Origin: CAVYHX01 sp963768415
GTDB taxonomy: Bacteria > Pseudomonadota > Gammaproteobacteria > UBA9214
Assembly: GCA_963768415.1 (NCBI GenBank)
Contig: CAVYHX010000007.1
Span: 1-64,000, forward strand
Direction: 5' to 3'
DNA: 64,000 nt
Shown here: one piece after another, positions 26,770 through 37,904 of the stretch
How the letters are laid out: every line of letters begins with the position of its first letter
Numbering within the stretch: position 1 is the stretch's first letter
Position numbers and translations under genes: made by a program
Notes under the pieces: model-generated
Told to the model about the DNA's origin: nothing
Seen by the model: only the letters and a program-made list of their open reading frames with translations
The model's database searches: none

Positions 26770-29308
26770 GGTTCTTCCTCGACCAGCTGATAGGGCCGCT
26801 GCGCGTGGGTGAAGTAGGTTGCCGTGAGGGCGTTGGAGGTTTCACTCAGGCTGTGGGCGAGACCGGCGAGCAGGGTATCGAGGCGTGGCCGGGTGCCGTT
26901 TTCCGTCTCCGCCAGCTCACCGGCGTTGGCGAGCTTGAGCTGCGTGGCGGCTTCCATCAGCAGCCGCATTTCCCGTTTGTAGGGGCGCCGCTCCTGTCCC
27001 GGCAGTGCGGCAAGATGCTGCCGGGCCGAGTTCAGCTGGTAGACGAGGGAGCGACTGTTGTTTTCATCCAGCAGCAGCAGGTCCAGCGTGGCTTCCAGCT
27101 CCGGGCGGCTCCGTATCCGGCGCCGGTAGAGAGTAAAGCTCTCGGCGACCGCCAGCAGCGATTCCAGCAACAGCACCTCGACCTGCGGCGCCACACCGCT
27201 GGTCAATACCGAGCGCAGCAGTGCAATCAGCAGCAGGGCCCGTTCGATGCGCCTGCCCAGGATGAGGAAGTGCCAGCCGAGGTCCCGGCTCATGCTTTCG
27301 CCGGCGGCACCGGCAATGGCCATCAGGGCGGTGATGATGCGGTCCAGGTTATCCTGCAGCGGCTGCAGGTCTTCATGACCGCCCTGTGCGAGTACCGACA
27401 GTTCATCGCCGATGTCATTGAACACCCGGCGGGTATCGGCCGACATCAGGTTGCGCACGGCGTAGGATGCGTTGAGACAGTCCGCCAGATTGGCGGCCAG
27501 TGTGCCGGTGCGCTGGCGGTTGCTGATCAGGTCGATGAGCTCCGGCCAGTGGTGCGGCGAGCCGCGCCTGTGCCCCGTCACCCGTGAAGCCGGGGTAGGT
27601 CATGCTCATCTGGGTCAGTCCGCACAGCAGCATCTCCAGGACCGTCTGGTTGACCGGGTCGGCGACCTGCAGGGTCTCGTTGCGGCGGATATGTATGTTG
27701 CGTAGCAGCCGGATCATGTCCTCGGCGCGTTCGGCGTAGCGTGCCAGCCAGAACAGGTTTTCTGCGGCGACACCGGGCAGGGTCTCCTGCATCTGCGGTA
27801 GGCTGCCTTGCCGGTCGGTAGCAGGTGACGATCTGCTCGGGTTCCGAGGCCAGTACCCAGGTGTCCTTGCTGATGGCCCCGCCTGGTTGGAGACCATGCG
27901 GCTGGCCGGTGTCTCGCCGACACGGGTCAGTCCGCCCGGCATGACCATGTAACTGTTCTGGCCGGCTGCCAGAAAGGTGCGCAGGATGCTCTGGTGCGGA
28001 TACAGCAGCCCGTCGCGCAGTGTCGGTGTCGATGACGGAGCAGCTGTTCCTGCGCGACATAGCGGTGCGGCTGTGCCCTGGATCCGCGCACGCCATTCCG
28101 TCTGTCCGGTGGCATCGAGCTGGTCGCCGAATACCGGAAGGCTGGTGCTGCCGGAGCGGGTGATCGGCCGCAGTACCAGGGTGGACAGGTTGGCCAGGAC
28201 ATAGTCAAGCTCGCGCTGCTGTCCGCACCACCAGGTGGCGATCGAGGGCAGGCGCAGTTCCTGTCCCAGCAGGTGCCTGGACAGGCGGGGCAGAAAGGCC
28301 ATCAGGCCGGGACTTTCCAGGATCCCCGCGCCGAGTGGATTGGCGATGGCAACGCGTCCGCAGCGCACCGCCTCCACCAGCCCGGGGACACCGAGCAGGG
28401 AATCGGGGCGCAGTTCCAGCGGATCGCAATAGTAGTCGTCGACACGCCGAAGGATGACATCCACCGGCTCCAGTCCGCTGACGGACTTGAGCCAGACACG
28501 CCCGTCGCGCACCGTCAGGTTGGCGCCCTCGATGAGGGTGTAATCGAGGTAGTTGGACAGGTAGAGGTGTTCGAAATAGGTTTCGTTGTGGGGTCCGGGG
28601 GTCATGATCACCACGCGCGGATCGGCCTGCCCGGCGGCCGGTGCCAGTCCCGCCAGTGACTCGCGTACGCGCCGGAAAGAAGGGGGCCAGCCGGTGCGGG
28701 TGGGAGTCGCGAAACAGGCTCGGTAACAGGCGTGACATGACGGTGCGGTTTTCCAGCGCATAACCCATTCCGGACGGGGCCTGGGTGCGGTCCTTGAGGA
28801 CCCGGAAACGGCCGTCTGCGCTGCGCACCAGATCGACGCCGTACAGGGTCAGTCCCGGTGTCTTGCCGGGCGGGGGTACCACGCAAGGGCGGTGGTAGCC
28901 CGGGTGGGCGAAGACCAGGTCCGGCGGGATCAGGCCTTCCCTGATCAGGCTGCAGGGACCGTAGAGATCGCGCAGGATCAGGTTCAGCAGTTCCGCGCGC
29001 TGGATCAGGCCGGCCTCGATCCCGGCCCATTCACTGCTGCTGATGAGCAGCGGTACCGGGTCGAGCTGCCAGGGCCGGTTGAGGCCGTCCTGTACACCAT
29101 AGATATTGTACGTGGCACCGTCGCTGCGCAGCATGCGCACGGTGTCCTGCTGGCGCTGCTGCAGTACCTCGGGGCCCATGGTATCCAGCGCGTCGATGAC
29201 GTAGCGCCAGTGCTTGCGCACCTTGCCCGATTCGGTGCACATCTCGTCGTAACCGGTCGGCGGCTCCTGGTAGACCGGGGTGGCGGGATTGCGGATGGGC
29301 GTATTCAT
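26766..29308 (-). CDS. Circularly permuted ATP-grasp fused to alpha-E domain (several frameshifts)
   Basis: About 847 aa when joined. The N-terminal 500 residues are a circularly permuted type-2 ATP-grasp ligase: GVDLVRSADGRFRVLKDRTQ, ALENRTVMSRLLP, MTPGPHNETYFEHLYL, VDVILRRVDDYYCDPLELR and MVMPGGLTRVGETP. The C-terminal 350 residues are the alpha-helical alpha-E domain (NLFWLARYAERAEDMIRLLR; GWHFLILGRRIERALLL). Frame changes lie near 28680, 28075, 28035, 27875, 27825 and 27565. The fusion is a known architecture of about this length. ATP-grasp enzymes join a carboxylate to an amine using ATP. It starts 10 bases after the DUF2126 gene. Confidence 0.85.
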
Positions 29309-29318
29309 GGTGTGCGCA

Positions 29319-32300
29319 TCAGTCGCAACTATTGCGGAATCTCAGGTCCAGGGTGCCGGGATACTCCGGGTTGATTTCTTCAGCCGGGGGCGCCATGGGT
29401 CCCGGCACATGCCCGTCGGAAAAAAACTTCGCCAGCTGCGCATACTGCGGCGGTGGCGTGCGCGCGGCGGCGCTGTGGCCAAAATCCCAGAAGCGGCTGC
29501 CGCGGCGGGTTTCGGCCGCGTAGGCATTGATCGGAAACACATCGTAGTGCCGCCCGCCGGGGTGTGTCACATGGTAGGTGCAGCCGCCGATGGAACGCCC
29601 GTTCCAGGTGTCGATGATATCGAATACCAGCGGGGAGTGGATACCGATGGTGGGGTGCAGTGCCGAGGGTGGCTGCCAGGCACGGAAGCGCACCCCTGCC
29701 ACGTACTCGCCATGGGTGCCGGTGCCGCGCAGTGGCACACGGCGGCCGTTGCAGGCCACCACGTAGCGTGCGTCTTTCAGTCCGGTGACCTTGACCTGCA
29801 CGCGCTCCACCGAGGAGTCGACGAAGCGCGCCGTGCCCAGGCTGCTCATCTCCTCGCCCAGTACATGCCAGGGCTCGAGGGCGGCGTTGATGTCCAGGCG
29901 GATGTCCTGCACGCTGACCGACCCGTAGTGGGGAAAGCGGAACTCCAGGAACGGTTCCAGCCATTCCAGCTGGAACGGATAACCGGCCTGCTGCAGTTCA
30001 CACACCATGTCCTTCATGTCGGCCCACACATAGTGGGGCAGCATGAAGCGGTCATGCAGCTCTGTGCCCCAGCGCACCAGCCGGTGCCGGTAGGGCTGCT
30101 TCCAGAAGCGCGCGACCAGGGTGCGCAGCAACAGCATCTGCACCAGGCTCATGCGCGCATGCGGCGGCATCTCGAAGGCGCGGAATTCGACCAGGCCCAG
30201 ACGTCCTGTCGATGAGTCGGGCGAGTAGAGCTTGTCGATGCAGAATTCCGCGCGATGCGTGTTGCCGGTGATATCCACCAGCAGGTTGCGCAGCAGCCGG
30301 TCCACCAGCCAGGGCTGGGGGACTTCGCCCGCGGGCATCTGTTGAAAGGCGATTTCCAGTTCGTAGAGGTTTTCGTCCCGGGCCTCGTCGACCCGCGGGG
30401 CCTGGCTGGTCGGGCCGATGAACATGCCGGAGAACAGGGTCGACAGGCCGGGGTGGTGCTGCCAGTAGGTCAGCAGGCTGCGCAGCAGGTCGGGACGCCG
30501 CAGGAACGGACTGTCGGCCGGGGTGGCGCCACCGAGGGTGACATGGTTGCCGCCGCCGGTGCCGGTGTGGCGGCCGTCGAGCATGAATTTTTCCGTCCCC
30601 AGCCGGGCCAGGCGTGCCTCTGCGTAGAGGATCCCGGTATGTTCGACCAGCTCCTCCCAGGTGTGCGCCGGGTGAATGTTGACCTCGATCACGCCCGGGT
30701 CCGGGGTCACGGCCAGCTTGCATATGCGCCAGTCCCGCGGCGGTTCGTAACCGACAATGCGCACCGGCATCTCCAGCTGGACGGCCGTCAGTTCCACCGC
30801 AGCAAGCAGATCCAGGTAATGCTCCAGGTGGGTAAGGGGCGGCAGGAATACCTGCAGCATGCCCTTGCGGGCCTCGACGCACAGGGCGGTGTGGATCACC
30901 TCGATGCGTTGGTGCGTGCGCGTGCCGTTGTCCGCCGGTTCCTGTTGCCTGATTTCCGGGTGGTCCTCCGGTGCCGCCTCGATACGACTGAAACGGCGGG
31001 TCACCTCGCTGTAGTAGTCACCCAGTTCCGGCCGCGGTTCGAACAGGTCACGTTCCGGTTCGATATCGCGTTCTTCTTCAGCTACCCAGGGCAGGGCGTC
31101 CAGCGGCAGGCGCAATCCCATGGGCGAATCGCCGGGTGTCAGGAACATGTGGCCGCGCCGAAAGCTCCAGGTACAGCTTTGCCAGGCGTTACGGGCAGTA
31201 TCCCAGCGCAGCGGCAGGGCATAGCCGGCGGGTTTGCCCAGATCGCCGGCGAGCAGTTCCACCAGCCGGCGCCGCTCGTCCGGTTTTTTCAGGTCCGTGC
31301 CGAGCAGGTCCACATTGACCGGCTGGCCGCCGTCCTTCCACAGGTAGTAGAGGGTGTCTTCATAGGCGGGGAGCAGGTAGCGTTCCGCCAGGCCCAGCTG
31401 GCGGGTCAGCTGGGTTGCGAACCGTTGCGCTGCCTCCGGCCCGCAGCCGTAATCGATGCCGTCGCGCGCAATCAGTTCCGGGTCGCGCCACACCGGCTGG
31501 CCATCGACACGCCAGAAGCAGTTCAGCGACCAGCGCGGTACCGGTTCACCCGGGTACCATTTGCCCTGGCCATAGTGCAACAGGCCACCGGGTGCAAAAC
31601 GCCGCCACAGGCGCAGCAGCAGGTCGCCGGCCAGCGCGCGCTTGTGCGTGCCGAGTGCGGCATCATTCCACTGCGGCGATTCCATGTCATCGATGGACAC
31701 GAAGGTCGGTTCGCCGCCGAGGGTGAGGCGCACGTCGTCCGCGGCCAGGTCGGCATCGACCTTGCGTCCCAGGGCCTCGATGGTTTCCCACTGCGTTTCG
31801 CTGTAGGGCTTGGTGACGCGCGGGTCCTCGTGGATGCGCTGCACGTGGTTGTGGAAGCGGAATTCCACCTCGCACTCATCGGTCGCGCCGGTGATCGGTG
31901 CGGCGCTGACCGGGTGGGGCGTGCAGGCCAGCGGGATATGACCCTCGCCGGCGAACAGGCCCGAGGTCGGATCCAGTCCCAGCCAGCCGGCGCCCGGTAT
32001 GTAGACCTCGGCCCAGGCATGCAGGTCGGTGAAGTCGTGATCGGTGCCGGCGGGACCTTCCAGCGGTTTTTCGTCCGGCGTCAGTTGCAGCAGGTAGCCG
32101 GAGACGAAGCGTGCCGCCAGTCCGAGGTGACGCAGGATCTGCTACCAGCAGCCAGCCGGTGTCGCGACACGAACCCAGGGCCTTGTCGAGAGTCTCCTCG
32201 CAGTTCTGGATGCCCGGCTCCATGCGGATGGTGTAGTCGATGTCATGTTCCAGCCGCTGGTTGAGATCCACCAGAAAGTTATTCACCTCGCGCCGGGACC

Positions 32301-32706
32301 GGTCGACACCGGACAGCCAGTGTTGCAGGCGCGGACCGTCCTCGGTGATTTCCAGATAGGGCGCCAGTTCCTTGCGCAGACCGGGCGGGTATGCGAAGGG
32401 ATATTTCTCCGCATACTTTTCGACGAAGAAATCGAACGGGTTGATGACCACGATATTGGCCACCACATCCACCTCGAAGGACAGTTCGCGCATCGGTTCG
32501 GGGAACACCAGGCGCGCGAGGTAATTGCCGAAGGGATCCTGCTGCCAGTTGATGAAATGTTCCTCGGGCAGGACCTTGAGGGAATAGGACTCGATCGGGG
32601 TGCGGGAGTGCGGGGCCGGGCGCAGCCGCACCACATGCGGTGACGCCTTCACCAGACGGTCAAACCGGTATTCGGTCTTGTGGTTGATTGCTACTCTGAT
32701 AGCCAT
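29319..32706 (-). CDS. Transglutaminase-like/DUF2126 amidoligase fusion, one frameshift
   Basis: About 1,129 aa. Residues 1-300 are a transglutaminase-like protease (MAIRVAINHKTEYRFDRLVK; catalytic Cys in GSCRDTGWLL; His in TDLHAWAEVYIPG; Asp in LGLDPTSG). Residues 300-1,129 are DUF2126, a glutamine-synthetase-like amidoligase fold with VRLTLGGEPTFVSIDD, FMLDGRHTGTGGGNHVTLGG and HRAEFCIDKLYSPDSSTGRL. One shift near 32142-32145 splits the protease domain; everything after is intact over 2.5 kb. Fusing an amide-bond-forming domain to an amide-bond-cleaving one suggests ligation and editing of one product. It is separated by 176 bases from the alpha-E gene upstream. Confidence 0.9.
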
Positions 32707-32882
32707 ACAGCATGTGCCTCGTCAGCAGGGTTATTATCCTTGTTTTATATTACCCAATTCGGCGTGCGCTACCATCAGTGGGCGGTGATCTCCGGGTCAG
32801 AGCCTGTTTTCCATGCGGAAAAACGGATGGGTGCAGCTGCGGACGCAGGTGCGGACACGGCGATCGTCAGCGCGCAGGTCGG

Positions 32883-33801
32883 CTATGCGAACCAGGTTTT
32901 TCCGATGCGATCATGGATTACGGATATACCGATCTGCAGCCGGTCCACCTCCGTATGCAGGGTGCCGGCGCAGAGCTTCTCCGGTTTGATACGATCCAGG
33001 CGCCGGTTCAGTTCGCGCACGGGTTTGAGTGTGTCCTGGCTGCGCGGCAGGTTGCCGATGCACTCCTCGAGCACGTTAATGCAGTGTGCAACAGAACGCG
33101 GTAAATATCTGTTCAGCAGAAGATAGCTGACTACGTCCGCACAGTTCACGCCATGCTGGACGTCCTTGCGGTACATCTGGTAGGCATTGAGTGCGCGCAG
33201 CATACTGTTCCAGATATGCACATCGGGGTTACCCGGCTCTGCCGCATGCTGCAGGCTCATGGCGCCGATATCGACAACACGCGTGGTCATGTCGGCACGC
33301 TCGAGATTGCGTCCGATGCGCACGAAGTCATAGGCTTCATCGTGGCTCATGGTCCCGGCCAGCAGACCGGTCAGCTGCTGACAGCGCTGGATGACTTCCG
33401 TCAGGAAAGCGAAGCGGCCACGGCGCGGCAGGGCCTCATCCACGTGCGCGGTGACATACAGGTACAGTTCATTGATCTGCTCCCAGGCCTGGCCGGGGAT
33501 GACCTCGCGCGAGGTGCGGGCGTTTTCACGCGCACCGGTAGACTGAACTGACGAGAGAACCCGGGTAGAAGTCATCCGCCAGCAGGAACTTGACCGTGTT
33601 GCGTTCGTCGTGGCGCTGGTAATGTTCAGCAAACAGCGGGTAGGCGCCGGCGATGACCGGCAGCACTTCCCAGCCGACCCGGGTGCCGCGCGGCAGGTCC
33701 ATGAGCAGGAAATGATTGGTGTTGACGAGACGCGCAGTATTCTCGGCACGCTCGATATAGCGCGCCATCCAGTAGATGCGCTTGCCGACCCGTGACAGCA
33801 T
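32883..33801 (-). CDS. Stand-alone alpha-E domain protein, one frameshift
   Basis: About 305 aa, all helical. It starts MLSRVGKRIYWMARYIERAE with the family signature at the N-terminus and repeats a related helix later (AYDFVRIGRNLERADMTTRV). ALNAYQMYRKDV and VAHCINVLEECIGNLPRS are also typical. A shift near 33530-33550 splits it. ATG 33801 overlaps the stop of the ATP-grasp gene (ATGA), so the two are translationally coupled, the same pairing that is fused in the other operon copy. Alpha-E proteins have no known activity and are assumed to assist the ATP-grasp enzyme. Confidence 0.88.
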
Positions 33802-35254
33802 CAGCCGGACTCGTTGTCCACGACCCAGGTATCCTTGCTGCCGCCGCCCTGGGAGGAATTGACGACCAGCGAGCCTTTCTTCAGCGCCACCCGGGTCAGT
33901 CCGCCGGCCGTGACGTAGGTGTTCTTGCCCTGCAGAATGAACGGCCGCAGATCCAGGTGCCGCGGTTCCAGCGTGTGGTCGCACAGGGTCGGCGCGGTCG
34001 ACAGCAGCAGTGCCGGCTGGGCGATATAGTTGCGCGGATTACCGCGGATCAGCCGTCTGAATTCGTTACGTTGTTTGGCGGTCGATTGCGGGCCGACCAG
34101 CATGCCGTAGCCGCCTGACTCGTTCGCCGGCTTGACCACCATGGTTTTCAGGTTGGCGAGCACGTGCTCGCGCTCCTTTTTGTTGATGCAGCGGTAAGTG
34201 GGTACATTCGGCAGCAGCGGATCTTCATCGAGGTAGTAGCGGATAATGTCCGGCACATAGGAGTACACGACCTTGTCATCGGCCACCCCGCAACCCGGCG
34301 CATTGGCCAGCGCCACATTGCCCTTGCGCCAGGCACGCATCAGGCCGGGAACGCCCAGCGATGGAATCCGGGATGAAACACCTCCGGGTCCAGGAACAGG
34401 TCATCGACACGCCGGTAGATGACATCGACGCGCGCCAGGCCCTGGATGGTCCGCATGTAGACGCAGTCATCCTTGTCCACCACCAGGTCGGCGCCCTCGA
34501 CGAGTTCGGCGCCCATGCTGCGGGCGAGGAAGGCATGCTCGAAATAGGCCGAGTTGTAGATGCCGGGCGTGAGCACGACGACCTCGGGTTTGGCCCGCTT
34601 GCCCGGGGCAATAGACTGCAGCATCTCCAGCAATTGCTCGGGATAGTCGTCTACCGGCAGGATGATATTGTTCTCGAACAGTTCCGGTAGCACGCGTTTG
34701 GTCACCTCGCGGTTCTCGATCATGTAGGAGACGCCGGATGGCACGCGCAGGTTGTCCTCGAGCACGTAGATGGTGCCGTCTCGGTCGCGCACCAGGTCAC
34801 TGCCGCAGACATGGGCCCAGACCTTGTAGGCAGGCGTTATACCGACACACTCCGGACGGAAACCCTTTGATTTGGCGATCAGTGCCTCCGGGATAATGCC
34901 GTCCTTTATGATCTTGCGATCATGATACAGGTCATTGATGAACAGGTTGAGCGCCTGCAGGCGCTGCTGCAAACCGGCCTCGATGACGCGCCACTCCCGG
35001 ATCGGTATGACCCGCGGGATGATGTCGAATGGCCAGGCGCGGTCGATATTCTCGCCTTCGCTGTAGACCGTGAAGGTAACGCCCTTGTCGATGATGGCCA
35101 GTTCGGCATCGACCTTGCGTGCCTGCAGTTCCTCGTCCGGGAGGGTGCGCAGCCAGGCAGCCAGGTTGCGGGCGGGCGCCCGGGCATAGCCCGGGGTGCT
35201 GATGAGTTCGTCATAGCACTCTCCCGGATCATACTTTTTCCAATCAATACCCAT
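33801..35254 (-). CDS. Circularly permuted type-2 ATP-grasp protein, one frameshift
   Basis: About 484 aa. Blocks in order: YDELISTPGYARAPARNLA, GSDLVRDRDGTIYVLEDNLR, IENREVTKRVLPELF, LTPGIYNSAYFEHAFLA, VDVIYRRVDDLFLDPEVFHP, then after a shift near 34345, VALANAPGCGVADDKVVYSY, MVVKPANESGGYGMLVGPQ and TYVTAGGLTRVALKKGSLVV. MVVKPANESGGYGML is the ATP-binding lysine/glycine-rich loop. It is the first gene of a coupled pair with the alpha-E gene. The 391 bases upstream (35255-35645) before the phosphoglucomutase stop hold its promoter; I see no other feature there. Confidence 0.9.
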
Positions 35255-35645
35255 TGCACCAGAAATTTACGCAGGGTAATCCTGCAACCAGCGAATTTGA
35301 CAGTAAACCCGGGGCAATGCAATATTTTTGCCAGCATTATGTTTCCGTGCCGGCATCACATGCTTCAGTCCTGCCGGGTAGCACTGCCGGCTTTGCAGGA
35401 ATCCGCGTCCGTCACTGCCTTCCAGTCTTGCCCTGACCGGGTCCAGGTTCCGGTTTTCATCGCAGTCTTCACGGATGGACCGGTCTGGTGAAAAACCACA
35501 CCTCGCGCGGCGTGTTGAGAATGGATATCTGCGCCCATTGTTGCGCACCAGTCTGGTGCGCCTGGCGTGGTTGTGCACTGCAATCTGACCCGAGGCAAGC
35601 GGCCGGGTGCATATACAAAGGGGGCAGTACTCGACACGGCGCGTA

Positions 35646-37283
35646 TCAGGTAATCACCGTGGGTTCCGTGCGCCCCGTGCGGGACTCGATCTCGGCGATC
35701 CCGGTGGCTATCTCGACCAGGGGTTGCATCACCTCGGCGGTCTCGCGGTCCTGTTTTTCCGGGTCGGGCTCGTAGGCCTCGAGATAGACTCTCAGGGTTG
35801 CACCCTCCGTGCCGGTGCCCGAGAGCCGATAGACGATGCGCGATCCATCGGTGAAGCCGATGCGGATACCCTGATTCTCCGAGACACTGCCGTCCACCGG
35901 GTCGGTGTAGGCGAAGTCGTCGGCATAGCTCGACGGTGTAGCCGTCCAGCGTGGTGCCCGGCAGGTCTGCCAGGCGTGTCTGCAGATGGGTCATCAGGCC
36001 ATTGGCGGCCGCTGTGTCGATGCCTTCATAGTCATAGCGGGTGTAGAAATTGCGGCCGAACTTGCGCCAGTGTTCCTGCACGATCTCCGCCACGGACTGC
36101 TGCCGCACCGCCAGCAGATTGAGCCAGAAGAGTACCGCCCACAGACCGTCTTTCTCCCTGACATGATCGGAACCGGTGCCAAAACTCTCCTCGCCGCAGA
36201 GCGTGATGCGGTTTGCATCCAGCAGGTTGCCGAAAAATTTCCAGCCGGTCGGGGTCTCATAGCAGTCCAGGCCCAGCGCCGCCGCCACCCGGTCGACGGC
36301 CTGGCTGGTCGGCATGGAACGGGCCACCCCGCTGATGCCGGCTGGCATAGCCCTTGATGTGGTGGGCATTGGCAGCCATCACCGCCAGACTGTCGCTGGG
36401 GGTGACGAAGAAATTGCGCCCCAGAATCATGTTGCGGTCGCCGTCGCCATCGGAGGCGGCGGCGAAATCGACCGCGTCGGGCCCCTATGTCAGGGCAACC
36501 AGCTCGTGGGCGTGAACCAGATTGGGGTCGGGATGACCGCCGCCGAAGTCCTCAGTGGGGTGCCGTTGATCACGGTGCCGGGTTCCGCGCCCAGCATGTC
36601 TTCCAGGATGCGCCTGGCATAGGGACCGGTGATTGCGTGCATGGCGTCGAAGCGCATGCTGAAGTGCCCGGAGTTGAACAGTTGGCGAATGCGCTCGAAA
36701 TCGAACAGCGTCTTCCATCAGTGCGGCGTAATCCGCCACTGCATCGATGACCTCCACGGAGGTTTCCCCCAGCGTCAGGGTGCCGAGGGTATCGAGGTCG
36801 ATCTCCTGCGTGACCAGGGTCCGGTATGCGCCTGATCTCCCGGGTGCGCGCGAAGATGGCTTCGGTGACTGCCTCCGGGGCCGGGCCGCCATTGGCGGTA
36901 TTGAACTTGATGCCGAAGTCCCCGTCCGGGCCGCCCGGATTGTGGCTGGCGGAGAGTATGATGCCGCCGCCGGTGCGGTATTTGCGGATGACGCAGGACG
37001 CGGCCGGTGTGGAGAGCAGGCCGCCTTGACCCACAATGACTTTGGCCACGCCGTTGGCTGCCGCCATGCGCAGAATGATCTGGATCGCGTGCCGGTTGTA
37101 ATAGCGCCCGTCACCGCCCAGGGCGAGTGTGCCGCCCCTGAGGTCCGTCCGGGTGTCGAATATCGACTGGACAAAGTTTTCCAGGTAGTGGGGCGTCTGA
37201 AACATCCTGACTTTTTTACGCAGCCCGGAGGTGCCGGGGCGCTGGTCGGCAAAGGGCTGTGTGGTAATGGTTGCAATTTCCAT
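35646..37283 (-). CDS. pgm: Phosphoglucomutase (alpha-D-glucose-phosphate specific), multiple frameshifts
   Basis: About 545 aa, the usual length. It interconverts glucose 1-phosphate and glucose 6-phosphate, feeding sugar nucleotide or glycogen synthesis. The N-terminus is TQPFADQRPGTSGLRKKV. Phosphoserine loop: GGIILSASHNPGGPDGDFG. Magnesium loop: AASDGDGDRNMI. Sugar loop: CGEESFGTGSDHVREKDG. Phosphate-binding end: YRLSGTGTEGATLRVYLEAY. At least five shifts occur, near 36835, 36705, 36485, 36345 and 35925. All functional motifs are present in one or another frame, so I think the gene is functional and the sequence is poor. The gene stands alone. Confidence 0.88.
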
Positions 37284-37365
37284 TCTGGCGGCTCTGTTAT
37301 TTCGGTAGTGTTCGATTATATGATAGGTTGTGGGTCAGACGGGATACAGATGAGGGGGGTAGTGT

Positions 37366-37842
37366 ATGCGCAAGCAGGTAACTGATATGGGTCTTCAAGC
37401 GACGGCTGCCGCCGATTCCCGGGACTGGCTGGACCTGGAACACCTGGTTGAGGTAGAGCTCACCTCCGAAGACGTGGAGCATCCGATCGAGTCGGCACTG
37501 GTCGCGAAGACCGGTTCCGGCTGGCGCGCGCAACAACCCGGCAAGCAGACGATCCGCCTGCGGTTTGACAAGCCGCACAGGATCAGGCGAATTCATCTGG
37601 TGTTTCTCGAAGACGAACGTCAGCGTACCCAGGAATTCGTGCTGCGCTGGTCCCCGGGCGGGGCGGCATCCAGCCGGGAGATAGTCCGTCAGCAGTTTAA
37701 TTTCAGCCCGCCTGACAATCGCCGCGAGATCGAAGACTATGTCGTCGATCTTGACGGCCTGACACTGCTGGAACTGGACCTCATTCCTGATATCAGCGGT
37801 GGAGAAACGCGTGCGACTCTGGCCGAGTTACGGCTCGCCTGA
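37366..37842 (+). CDS. Hypothetical protein, possible galactose-binding-like beta-sandwich
   Basis: A 158-aa protein with no signal peptide. HPIESALVAKTGSGWRAQQP, TIRLRFDKPHRIRRIHLVFL, EFVLRWSPGGAASSREIVRQ and YVVDLDGLTLLELDLIPDIS form the alternating strand pattern of a discoidin-type (F5/8C-like) carbohydrate-binding sandwich, but I cannot prove it. Start ATG 37366 follows AGGGGGG by 8 bases; a second ATG at 37387 would also work. It stands between pgm and batD, divergent from pgm by about 80 bases. Function unknown. Confidence 0.6.
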   Translation: MRKQVTDMGLQATAAADSRDWLDLEHLVEVELTSEDVEHPIESALVAKTGSGWRAQQPGKQTIRLRFDKPHRIRRIHLVFLEDERQRTQEFVLRWSPGGAASSREIVRQQFNFSPPDNRREIEDYVVDLDGLTLLELDLIPDISGGETRATLAELRLA

Positions 37843-37904
37843 TTGCTGAGTGCAGTGCCGCAGCCTGATTGACGGGCCGCAGTGTAACGCAGGCGATGTC
37901 CTTG

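Noticed and set aside
30255..32264. Long open frame of 669 codons on the plus strand opposite DUF2126
   Set aside because: It lies antisense to the well-supported transglutaminase/DUF2126 gene and has a composition expected of a GC-rich shadow frame.
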